Positions 37,427 through 43,765 of a stretch of DNA of 43,765 nucleotides are shown here, in pieces. This DNA is from JAEUSF01 sp964484145. Its GTDB lineage: Bacteria; Patescibacteriota; Doudnabacteria; UBA920. The stretch lies in the NCBI GenBank assembly GCA_964484145.1, contig CAZAED010000005.1:1-43765 (forward strand), read 5' to 3'. Position 1 is the first letter of the stretch. Each line of letters begins with the position of its first letter. A model generated the notes under the pieces. The model was not told the DNA's origin. It did no database searches and worked only from the letters and a program-made list of their open reading frames with translations. The position numbers were made by a program, and so were the translations under genes.

Positions 37427-37867
37427 CTACCAGTTTATTTGACCTTCTACATTAATAATAATTGTGCTTATTTTAGAATCTTGTTGTAAATTAAAACTCT
37501 TTGCGCTATCCGGCCTGCCGGAAAGCTGTTCAAAAGTTACATCTAACCCTGTATTAGTTACCCCCGGATGCTTTTCGTAAACCTGATTTAGTGATGCGCC
37601 GCTAACATAAGTATTGCCCTCAAAAACTGTATACCCGTTGCTGTCTATATGCACGCCATGAGCCTGCTGGTTTATATTGGCTAAACTTTGACTGCGGGCT
37701 TTTTGTAAAAGTCCTACCACTAACTGCCTTTCTGAATTAAAAGCGTAAACTTTATAAAAATCTATTCCAAACCAAAGCCCCAAAGAAAGCAGTACACCAA
37801 ATATTCCGATTGTCACCAGGACTTCAATCAATGTGAATCCTTGACCCTTTTCTTTTATTCTTATCAT
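37427..37867 (-). CDS. Prepilin-type protein (GspH/FimT-like)
   Basis: 146 aa. KEKGQG then FTLIEVLVTIGIFGVLLSLG, and the GspH-type helix VYAFNSERQLVVGLLQKARS then QSLANINQQAHGVHID, which is the usual GspH/FimT continuation. It starts 13 bases after pilC. Confidence 0.85.
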   Translation of the reverse strand: MIRIKEKGQGFTLIEVLVTIGIFGVLLSLGLWFGIDFYKVYAFNSERQLVVGLLQKARSQSLANINQQAHGVHIDSNGYTVFEGNTYVSGASLNQVYEKHPGVTNTGLDVTFEQLSGRPDSAKSFNLQQDSKISTIIINVEGQINW

Positions 37868-37880
37868 TCTTGTTATTCTC

Positions 37881-39041
37881 CTACGGGTGTAGTTTTTGCG
37901 TTATGCTATAAATCGGCGTAATTATAGACACAGCTACAAAACCAACCAAAACTCCCATTATAACCATTAACACCGGTTCAATTAAACTTGAAAGATTTTT
38001 AGTAATATCCTCCACATCCGACTCATACATTTCCGCCAAATACATAAAGCTGCCCGACAAATTCCCCGCTCGTTCCCCAACCGCCAGCATATGAGTAACC
38101 ATAGGAGGAAAATATTTTGGATTTTTTTTCATATATTCAGAAATTTTTTCGCCTCGGTTAACCACAGTCTGGATATTTGCAAATTCCTGCTTGTAAATTA
38201 AATTCTCCGCCGTGGCTGAGGCAGTTTTTAAAGCTTCGTTTAATCTTGCTTCGCCTTTAAGCAAAAGCCCCATTGTTCGCGCAAAATTGGCTAAATAATA
38301 ACTCCGGGCAATAGTCCCGGCAAGCGGTGTTGCGAGCAGGATTCTATCCAGAAATGTTTTGAAATTTTTATTTTTTAAAGCTAACAAGAAACCGAAAACT
38401 AAAGACCCCGAGGCTAAAAATAACCACCAGCCGTAAGTTAATAAAAATTTACTGGCGGCCATAAGCATTCTTGTTGAAATAGGCAAAGGTACGTTTATAC
38501 TGGTAAAAATAGGGAGCACTTTCGGAAATACCACCATGGTCAATATTATTACCATTATTAATGTAGCAGCCACAATAAAAAATGGATAAAAAAGCGCGCC
38601 AATAACCTTCTTCCTTAGTGCTTGTTTTTTCTTTAGCTCTTCAGCCAAATAATTTAAATTTTCAGCTAAAATTCCGCCCTCTTCCCCGACCCGGACAATA
38701 TTTACCGTAAAATCCCCAAAGGCATTTTTGTGTTTTTCCATTGCTGTGGCTAAAAAATGTCCGTTGGCTACATCTGCCACAAGCTCCTGCATAATTTTTT
38801 TTCCGCCGCCGCTGCGCATTTGTTCACTTAGCATTTGCAAAGCCTCTAAAATAGGCACGCCGGCTCGCATTAAAAACGCCAAGCGCTTAGCAAACATAAC
38901 TTGCTCTGACTGAGTAACTCCACCGGCTAATATTTTTTTTAAAGACCCAAAACTTCCGCCGGTTTTTTCTTTTTCGGGCGTTTTTGGCTTTTCCTGTACA
39001 GCCGAATTTTTCATTAAAGAAGTTAGTTTAACCATAATCAT
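37881..39041 (-). CDS. pilC: Type IV pilus inner-membrane platform protein PilC (GspF family)
   Basis: 386 aa with two GspF repeats, each a cytoplasmic helical domain: FAKRLAFLMRAGVPILEALQ and FARTMGLLLKGEARLNEALK, with GERAGNLSGSFMYLAEMYES in the second. Three membrane segments: FYPFFIVAATLIMVIILTMV, WWLFLASGSLVFGFLLAL and PVLMVIMGVLVGFVAVSII. PilC couples the cytoplasmic ATPase to pilin assembly. Its ATG overlaps the pilB stop (ATGA), so the two are translationally coupled. Confidence 0.93.
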   Translation of the reverse strand: MIMVKLTSLMKNSAVQEKPKTPEKEKTGGSFGSLKKILAGGVTQSEQVMFAKRLAFLMRAGVPILEALQMLSEQMRSGGGKKIMQELVADVANGHFLATAMEKHKNAFGDFTVNIVRVGEEGGILAENLNYLAEELKKKQALRKKVIGALFYPFFIVAATLIMVIILTMVVFPKVLPIFTSINVPLPISTRMLMAASKFLLTYGWWLFLASGSLVFGFLLALKNKNFKTFLDRILLATPLAGTIARSYYLANFARTMGLLLKGEARLNEALKTASATAENLIYKQEFANIQTVVNRGEKISEYMKKNPKYFPPMVTHMLAVGERAGNLSGSFMYLAEMYESDVEDITKNLSSLIEPVLMVIMGVLVGFVAVSIITPIYSITQKLHP

Positions 39042-40270
39042 TCGTGGCTAATTCTTAAAAGTTCTTCCAGCGTGGTTAGTCCCGCAACGGCTTTTAAAAA
39101 ACCGTCCATACCCATTGCAACCATTCCGTTTTTTAATGCCATTTCCCGAATTTCACCTGCGGGTTTTTTCTTTAAAATTAACTCCCGGATTCCGTCGTCG
39201 ACCTCTAAAACCTCATGCAATGCGACCCGTCCGCTGTAGCCGCTATTATTGCACTCTTCGCAACCCTTACCCTGATAAAAAGTTTTATGCTTTTTTAAAA
39301 GCGCAGACGGTATATTCTCGGACAAGCTTTTTATTTCGGAGGCAGAAAAAACTTTTTCAGCTTTACATTTTACGCAAATTTTTCTGACCAGCCTCTGACC
39401 AATAACAATATTTACAGTTGAAGCAACTAAATAACTTTCTATGCCCATATCCAAAAGTCTTGGTAGAGTTGTGGCGGGGTCATTTGTATGCAGGGTAGAC
39501 AAAAGTAAATGGCCGGTTAAAGAAACATTAATTGCAATACCGGCTGTTTCCGCATCGCGTATTTCCCCCACCATAATTATGTTCGGATCCTGCCTGAGTA
39601 TAGCGCGTAAACCTTGCGCAAAACTTAAATTCGTTCGGCTGTTTACCTGAATCTGCTCAATCCCCTCAACCGCATACTCAATCGGGTCTTCTATTGTTAC
39701 AATTGAAATGTCGGGTTTAGATAACAGTTTTATTAGCGAATACAAAGTGGTGGTTTTTCCCGAGCCCGTAGGCCCGGTTGTAAGTATCATGCCGTATGGT
39801 TTTTTTATAGCCTTTAAAATTTTTTTTTGGTTTACCGGAGAAAAATTCAAATCTTCCAGACTAAATCCCTGGGCTGTGTCTGAAAGCAAACGCAAAACCG
39901 CGTTTTCGCCATAGTAAGTTGGGACTATGGAAACCCGTACGTCTAAAAATTCCTTCTTTTCATTTCCGAAAAACAGCCTGAACCGACCGTCTTGAGCAGC
40001 CTGGTGTTCGTCTGTCCTAAGTCCGCATAAAATTTTTATGCGGCTTAGTATTTCGCTTTCAATGGTTTTAGGAAGCAAAAAAGCTTCTAGCAAGGCTCCG
40101 TCTATTCGGATTCTAACTCTCACATCTTTGGCTGCCGGGTCTATATGAATATCGGACGCGCGTGAAATATAGGCATACTCCACTATATTGTTGATTAATT
40201 CAATAATCGAAAGGTTGCGGCCTTTTTCTAGTTCTTCCTTAATTTTTTGCTTTAAAGCTTGTACTGGCAT
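39038..40270 (-). CDS. pilB: Type IV pilus assembly ATPase PilB (GspE/PulE family), short form
   Basis: 410 aa; the usual PilB/GspE is about 560, and the N-terminal N1 domain is absent. The protein starts in the N2 region (ASDIHIDPAAKDVRVRIRID, IRIDGALLEAFLLP) and has Walker A GPTGSGKTTT, the Asp box IVTIEDPIEY, Walker B region NIIMVGEIRDAETA, the His box and the tetracysteine zinc site (CVKC...CEEC). First gene of the pilus operon, with a promoter at 40310-40338. pilT, pilMNO and the prepilin peptidase are not in this window. Confidence 0.93.
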   Translation of the reverse strand: MPVQALKQKIKEELEKGRNLSIIELINNIVEYAYISRASDIHIDPAAKDVRVRIRIDGALLEAFLLPKTIESEILSRIKILCGLRTDEHQAAQDGRFRLFFGNEKKEFLDVRVSIVPTYYGENAVLRLLSDTAQGFSLEDLNFSPVNQKKILKAIKKPYGMILTTGPTGSGKTTTLYSLIKLLSKPDISIVTIEDPIEYAVEGIEQIQVNSRTNLSFAQGLRAILRQDPNIIMVGEIRDAETAGIAINVSLTGHLLLSTLHTNDPATTLPRLLDMGIESYLVASTVNIVIGQRLVRKICVKCKAEKVFSASEIKSLSENIPSALLKKHKTFYQGKGCEECNNSGYSGRVALHEVLEVDDGIRELILKKKPAGEIREMALKNGMVAMGMDGFLKAVAGLTTLEELLRISHE

Positions 40271-40309
40271 TTTTGTTTCAATCTTCCTGATTTTGCCGAA
40301 TATTTATTG

Positions 40310-40338
40310 AATATACCAAAATAACAGAACCAACACAA
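40310..40338 (-). promoter_or_regulatory. Promoter of the pilus operon
   Basis: Minus strand: -35 TTGTGT (40333-40338), 17-bp spacer, -10 TATATT (40310-40315). Confidence 0.55.
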
Positions 40339-40423
40339 TTTATATAAATTTTTCCTTTATTTAAGCCAGTTGGTGGATAAGGTGTGTAAAAAGCTCTAAT
40401 AAATAAGGGATAAAAATTTTAAC

Positions 40424-40464
40424 CAAAAAGAAGAGCCGCACCATCCTGTTGGGAAGGTGCGGCT
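40424..40464 (-). terminator. Terminator of PEP-CTERM gene 2
   Basis: AGCCGCACC / GGTGCGGCT (40434-40464), followed on the minus strand by CTTCTTTTTGG. Confidence 0.8.
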
Positions 40465-40534
40465 GCTGCTGTTGTTCGTTGTTTCGTGGCGGCCTCTTAG
40501 GAAGCCGCCTCATTGTTGCGGGCGGTTAGGCTAC

Positions 40535-41182
40535 CTAGTCCTCACGCGGTTTGCGCCGGACGAGTCCGAGTGCCAGCAAACCGGCGCCGCAACTGATGAG
40601 CGTCAGCGGCTCGGGGACACCGGTGTCGGGTACAAACGTGTCGGCGGTCGTAACAGACCCGTCGATCAAATTTGCCCCACCCCGCTTGTATGTCCAAGCG
40701 TTCGTTGTCGCAACGAACCACTGAGACATTTCTCCCGGCTGGAGCGCGTCGGCGACCGCAGGCCCGTAGTTGGCTCCGATGACCCCAACAAAGTTGCGGT
40801 CTGCGGTGGTAGCAGCCTGAGTACCTCCGCCATTGCTGGTGCTGTTGCCTACAGCAGTAAGAAACAGATCGAACCCAGGAATCGTTAGCCGACCGATAGG
40901 ATGGGCCGAACTCTCATCGTTTTCTACCATGTAGTAGAAAGACAATGTTCCACCGGCATCCTGCCGTACCTCTGTGTGGAGAGTCCCCGTAAATGTGAGG
41001 GCGACGAACGCGCTGCTCATACTGTCGATGAGTGTTCCCAAAGGATCACCGGTTGCATTTCCTGGGGTAACGGATCCCCCAGCAGGCAACGCAACCACAG
41101 CCGCAGTAGCCTGAGCAGGGACGAAAGCGAGCACACCCAACAGGGTAGCCGCGAGAAACAAACGAATTGCTTTATTCTGCAA
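40535..41182 (-). CDS. PEP-CTERM domain protein 2
   Basis: 215 aa from the TTG at 41182, placed eight bases after AGAGGA; in-frame codons upstream to 41299 cover the leader and are excluded. Signal peptide AIRLFLAATLLGVLAFVPAQ ending ATA. The middle is a beta-rich domain (FVALTFTGTLHTEVRQDAGG, LSFYYMVENDESSAHPIGRL). The tail is PDTGVPEPLTLISCGAGLLA then LGLVRRKPRED, that is PEP + helix + basic end. Strongly GC-rich with its own promoter, leader and terminator, unlike the AT-rich pilus genes beside it. Confidence 0.85.
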   Translation of the reverse strand: MQNKAIRLFLAATLLGVLAFVPAQATAAVVALPAGGSVTPGNATGDPLGTLIDSMSSAFVALTFTGTLHTEVRQDAGGTLSFYYMVENDESSAHPIGRLTIPGFDLFLTAVGNSTSNGGGTQAATTADRNFVGVIGANYGPAVADALQPGEMSQWFVATTNAWTYKRGGANLIDGSVTTADTFVPDTGVPEPLTLISCGAGLLALGLVRRKPRED

Positions 41183-41289
41183 TTTTTTTATCCTCTTTTC
41201 AATTTCGCTAGACCTAAGGGCATGGATCCACCGAGCCCTCAAATCAAAACAGCTACCAGTGAAGGCGGCTGTTTGTTTTGCGTTTAAAT

Positions 41290-41318
41290 ACTTTAACACA
41301 AAGTCTTAAAAAAAGCAA
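41290..41318 (-). promoter_or_regulatory. Promoter of PEP-CTERM gene 2
   Basis: Minus strand: -35 TTGCTT (41313-41318), 17-bp spacer, -10 TAAAGT (41290-41295). It shares the block TTGCTTTTTTTAAG and CTTTGT with the promoter of gene 3. The spacer 41183-41490 holds the leader (hairpin AGGGC...GCCCT), this promoter, GGCTC/GAGCC near 41384-41400 and the gene 3 terminator; no other gene. Confidence 0.65.
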
Positions 41319-41410
41319 GAGTTTTTGTAGGGGTTTTTAAAAAAAATGAATTATTTTTTGGCTTATTTACAGCAATTTTAAAGGCTCACTCGATTGAGCC
41401 CTTAAAATTA

Positions 41411-41452
41411 AATAAAAAAATACAGCCTGGCATCCGTTGTGAGGATGCCAGG
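41411..41452 (-). terminator. Terminator of PEP-CTERM gene 3
   Basis: Perfect stem CCTGGCATCC / GGATGCCAGG (41426-41452), followed on the minus strand by TGTATTTTTTTATTT. Confidence 0.9.
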
Positions 41453-41490
41453 ACTGTTACTGCGCTAAGCGCCCCCGGTTTACGGGAGCG

Positions 41491-42237
41491 TTAGTTAGAT
41501 GTAAAGGCGCGCCGTTTGCGAACGGCCGCGAGAGCGAGTCCGGCGAGTCCGACCATGGCCATGGTTGCCGGTTCGGGAACGTTGGTGTCATTGCAATTGT
41601 CACACCCGAAACTCGGTTCCGCCAAATCGGTTCCAAGCTGAAACACTGTCCCGAGACCAGTGGTTACCATATTACCAGTATAGGTAAAATTGAACACCAC
41701 CGCCCCAACAATCAAGGTTTCGCCGAGGACGGTTGGGTTTCCGGTTGCCGCGTTGTCCGTGGTGGACACCATGGCATACTGAGAACCATCAACCGCTGGA
41801 GGGCCAGCCAAGTTGGTGCCCGGGAAACTTGGCCCGCCAAACAGACCAAGGCCGCTGCTGCTAATGCCACAGCCAGTGCCAATTGGGCCGAAAGTAGGAC
41901 CACCGCAGGCGTAGGCAAACTCTCCGCCGACCACGCCGCCCGGATCCGTTGTCCCGTTACGAACGCTTGCGCCTGCTCCCAATACTGCGGAGACAGGCGT
42001 CAGGACTACGCCGACCGGGAGCTTGAAAAACACCCCCGTCAGCAGGTCGGCTGGGATCAAGGCGTCAGCCGTGGTGCTCAATAAAGTGAAGCTAACGGTG
42101 TTCCCACCGCCAAGCTGCACATTGAGAGACGCCGAGTTACTGCCAGATGTCCCGGTGTAAACAGTTGCACTAGCTGGCGAGACCGCCAGGAGCGAAAAAA
42201 CAATTGCGGTCAAAATGACCGCGCGTGTGCGATTCAT
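41491..42237 (-). CDS. PEP-CTERM domain protein 3
   Basis: 248 aa; ATG at 42237 preceded by GGAGGATGCGAC. Signal peptide MNRTRAVILTAIVFSLLAVS then PASA. The beta-rich middle is rich in Gly/Thr/Val (FTLLSTTADALIPADLLTGV, GEFAYACGGPTFGPIGTGCG) with Cys pairs, including FGCDNCND just before the tail. C-terminal signal NVPEPATMAMVGLAGLALAA + VRKRR. Good PEP-CTERM match. Role is likely an exported, surface or matrix protein; no exosortase is in the window. Confidence 0.88.
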   Translation of the reverse strand: MNRTRAVILTAIVFSLLAVSPASATVYTGTSGSNSASLNVQLGGGNTVSFTLLSTTADALIPADLLTGVFFKLPVGVVLTPVSAVLGAGASVRNGTTDPGGVVGGEFAYACGGPTFGPIGTGCGISSSGLGLFGGPSFPGTNLAGPPAVDGSQYAMVSTTDNAATGNPTVLGETLIVGAVVFNFTYTGNMVTTGLGTVFQLGTDLAEPSFGCDNCNDTNVPEPATMAMVGLAGLALAAVRKRRAFTSN

Positions 42238-42371
42238 GTCGCATCCTCCATTGAAAGATCAGTCATCCAGAAAGCTACGTAGAATGCTCTTCCTAAATGA
42301 CCCACTAGGCCGGGTGGCCGTTGTGAATATGGGGCCAATACATTAGCCGCAAATTCACAACGACAAAACAA

Positions 42372-42400
42372 ATTATACAACAAAGCCTTAAAAAAAGCAA
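42372..42400 (-). promoter_or_regulatory. Promoter of PEP-CTERM gene 3
   Basis: Minus strand: -35 TTGCTT (42395-42400), 17-bp spacer, -10 TATAAT (42372-42377). The leader of about 130 nt holds TTGTGAAT/ATTCACAA and GGCC/CGGCC pairings. Confidence 0.75.
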
Positions 42401-42429
42401 CCCCCTAAATTAGGGAAATTACGGAAATG

Positions 42430-42465
42430 AAAAAATTTTGCCGGCACTCCAAAAGGAATGCCGGC
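42430..42465 (-). terminator. Terminator of the LuxR-type gene
   Basis: GCCGGCA / TGCCGGC (42440-42465), followed on the minus strand by AAAATTTTTTC. A second stem CTCCCCTGTT/AACAGGAGAG lies at 42469-42493. Confidence 0.8.
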
Positions 42466-42509
42466 CGTCTCCCCTGTTTCTTCAACAGGAGAGGAAGACT
42501 ATTTGCGTG

Positions 42510-43115
42510 TTAGGCTGCGACTGACGAGAACCAATCGGGATGCTCGTGAACGTACGATGCGAGCTGAACCCGTTTTGTGATACGGAGTTTTTGGTAAATG
42601 TGATGCAGATGATTCTTCACCGTTTGCTCGGAAATGAAAAGTCTTTCTGCGATTTCCTTGTTCTTATAGCCTTCGCCGACAAGGCGAGCTATCTCAGCCT
42701 CACGAAACGACAACGGCAAAAGGTTCTTGACCACATGCCCCTGCAAAGCACGAGCCATATGCAGCACAAGCTGGTCGTCGTAGTAAACCGACCCGTTGTC
42801 AAGAAGTCCGACCGCGTCCGCCACCTTCTTTACCGGATCCTTAGCGCACAGGACACCCATTACCCCGGCTCGCACAAGGCTTACCAACTTGTCCGGTCTC
42901 TGGTCCTGGCACATAACCAAAACCTTCGCTTCGACTTCCGCATGCCGACGAACAGATGTAAGTATCTCGCTGGTAATCTGTTCACAGACAAGCAGGACTA
43001 TTTCGCCTGCCTGACGCGGGCTGGCGTCGTCAACGACTGCGGCGCCCGCCTTTACACAAACAGTTCGCAGACCAAGTCGAACAATTGGATGTTCGACTAT
43101 TATCCTAACTGTCAT
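42510..43115 (-). CDS. LuxR/NarL-family regulator with a degenerate receiver domain
   Basis: 201 aa. The C-terminal GerE/LuxR helix-turn-helix is clear (about 134-190): LSFREAEIARLVGEGYKNKE, IAERLFISEQTVKNHLHHIY, QKLRITKRVQL. The N-terminal half has the NarL receiver outline (IIVEHPIVRLGLRTVCVKAG) and the KVLVMCQDQRPDK and GVMGVLCAKDPVKKVADAV strands. The acidic pair is replaced by VEH and the expected phospho-Asp strand reads EIVLLVCEQIT, without Asp. It probably does not use a kinase. ATG preceded by GAGGGGGGCTT. GC-rich, with its own promoter and terminator, next to two PEP-CTERM genes that it may control (inference). Confidence 0.88.
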   Translation of the reverse strand: MTVRIIVEHPIVRLGLRTVCVKAGAAVVDDASPRQAGEIVLLVCEQITSEILTSVRRHAEVEAKVLVMCQDQRPDKLVSLVRAGVMGVLCAKDPVKKVADAVGLLDNGSVYYDDQLVLHMARALQGHVVKNLLPLSFREAEIARLVGEGYKNKEIAERLFISEQTVKNHLHHIYQKLRITKRVQLASYVHEHPDWFSSVAA

Positions 43116-43180
43116 AAGCCCCCCTCTTCCTTGAAATTCAATGGCTTTAAGTGAAAACCCACCTCAAGCCAAAGCCAATT

Positions 43181-43209
43181 ATTATATAATAAAAAAACGT
43201 TCTTGTAAA
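43181..43209 (-). promoter_or_regulatory. Promoter of the LuxR-type gene
   Basis: Minus strand: -35 TTTACA (43204-43209), 17-bp spacer, -10 TATAAT (43181-43186). The rest of 43116-43519 holds REP-like repeats and a terminator, no gene. Confidence 0.7.
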
Positions 43210-43329
43210 GAGCTTCTTAATCTGTAAGAACCTATGCCCAAATACTGTCATTCCGGAATCCTAAAGTGTCATCCAAAAATTACCACTGCCTGCGGCAGGC
43301 AGGTGGAATTTATAACTTAGCTTATTTAC

Positions 43330-43368
43330 TGGATCCCGGCGCTCAGATGCATTCGGCCGGGATGACAC
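43330..43368. repeat. REP-like palindrome (GGATCC/GGGATGAC type), copy 4
   Basis: CTGGATCCCGGCGCTCAG then CGGCCGGGATGACAC. A related tract with GTCATTCC, GTGTCATCC and the palindrome CCTGCGGCAGG lies at 43247-43310. Confidence 0.7.
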
Positions 43369-43401
43369 ACTTACGGTTTTTGCACACACATTATAGGTAA
43401 C

Positions 43402-43430
43402 AAAAAAGACCTTTTTTAAGGTCTTTTTTT
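43402..43430 (-). terminator. Terminator downstream of uvrA (bidirectional)
   Basis: AAAAAAGACCTT / AAGGTCTTTTTT with runs of T on both strands, about 90 nt after the uvrA stop. Confidence 0.65.
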
Positions 43431-43519
43431 CACTTATTTTCTAATTATATTTCGTGTATCAGCGTACTAGTACAACTACTTAAAACAAAAAATTCGTCGG
43501 GAAGACAAGTCTTTGTAAA

Positions 43520-43765
43520 CTATAAAATCTTTTTTAAATATTGGCCGGTAAAGGAGCCCTTTACCTTTGCTACATCTTCCGGTGTTCCGGCGGCAACTAG
43601 GAGCCCGCCTTTGTCCCCGCCTTCGGGTCCTAGGTCTATTAGCCAGTCCGCGGTTTTAATCATATCTAAGTTATGTTCTATAACTACCACACTATTACCT
43701 TTGTCTACTAACTTATTTAACACGTGAATAAGTCTTTTAACGTCTGCAAAATGTAAGCCCGTAGT
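43520..43765 (-). CDS. uvrA: Excinuclease ABC subunit A, C-terminal fragment (runs off the window)
   Basis: 81 residues are visible, open to the right edge: TTGLHFADVKRLIHVLNKLV then DKGNSVVVIEHNLDMIKTAD, WLIDLGPEGGDKGG, and the end AAGTPEDVAKVKGSFTGQYL. These are the D-loop/H-loop (VIEHN) and the C-terminal end of the second ABC domain of UvrA, which recognises DNA damage in nucleotide excision repair. The match to UvrA is unmistakable; the rest of the gene is outside. Confidence 0.95.
   Translation of the reverse strand, partial: TTGLHFADVKRLIHVLNKLVDKGNSVVVIEHNLDMIKTADWLIDLGPEGGDKGGLLVAAGTPEDVAKVKGSFTGQYLKKIL

Noticed and set aside
42540..43154. 204-aa + strand frame opposite the LuxR-type gene
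   Set aside because: It is antisense to a gene with a clear helix-turn-helix, ribosome binding site and terminator, and it has no recognisable domain.

Overview
The window looks like part of a Candidate Phyla Radiation (Patescibacteria) genome, probably an assembled metagenomic scaffold: it has two 10-base N gaps, AT-rich core genes, a trimmed type IV pilus ATPase (no N-terminal domain), a four-helix-bundle (S23) gene, sortase and LPxTG proteins, and intergenic spacers built from short palindromic words. UGA acts as a stop (20304, 21382), so this is not one of the UGA-recoding CPR lineages. I do not assign a class.

Layout. 1-8440 (+ strand): end of a LytR_C-type protein, der (interrupted by an in-frame UGA), pth, dprA, a CapA-like gene and topA, with one reverse-strand cassette at 1854-2432. 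8450-15300 (- strand): a dockerin protein, a coiled-coil protein, a type II NADH dehydrogenase, then a MacB-like ABC exporter operon (ATPase, S23 protein, permease, disrupted caspase-like protease, permease). 15430-18580: small accessory genes, a tRNA-like gene, an assembly gap, an unknown 417-aa protein, a prepilin and tRNA-Lys. 18700-20260 (+): a candidate structured leader, a membrane-anchored small protein and an rRNA-type methyltransferase. 20300-29430 (-): one long heat-shock locus, hrcA-grpE-orf-orf-dnaK-orf-DUF3467-dnaJ, then two membrane proteins and a single-domain response regulator. Its promoter lies between and under two CIRCE-like operators. 29490-33980: a small Cys-rich membrane protein, a prepilin/LVIVD propeller fusion, a sortase with Ser in place of the catalytic Cys, its LPRTG candidate substrate and a PEP-CTERM protein. 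34240-40340 (-): type IV pilus operon (pilB, pilC and five prepilin-like genes). 40430-43210 (-): two more PEP-CTERM proteins and a LuxR-type regulator with a degenerate receiver. 43520-end: C-terminus of UvrA.

Two kinds of gene organisation are interleaved. Core genes lie in long operons, often with no Shine-Dalgarno and sometimes with the -10 box only 4-7 nt from the start codon. Scattered accessory genes (1854, 29545, 33312, 40535, 41491, 42510) each carry their own promoter with a 17-bp spacer, a leader, a strong GGAGG-like site and usually a GC-rich hairpin terminator; 15490 and 15793 share only part of this pattern. These look like independently acquired monocistronic cassettes.

The most interesting signals are: (1) an S23-gene element bounded by inverted repeats inside the ABC operon, with an internally deleted MITE-like relative before capA that keeps the S23 start codons with only synonymous changes; (2) several families of palindromic word repeats that fill most operon spacers and also appear in frame inside genes; (3) a caspase-like gene translationally coupled between two exporter permeases; (4) the Cys-to-Ser sortase beside its LPRTG partner; (5) tandem operators at hrcA; and (6) PEP-CTERM proteins without a visible exosortase.
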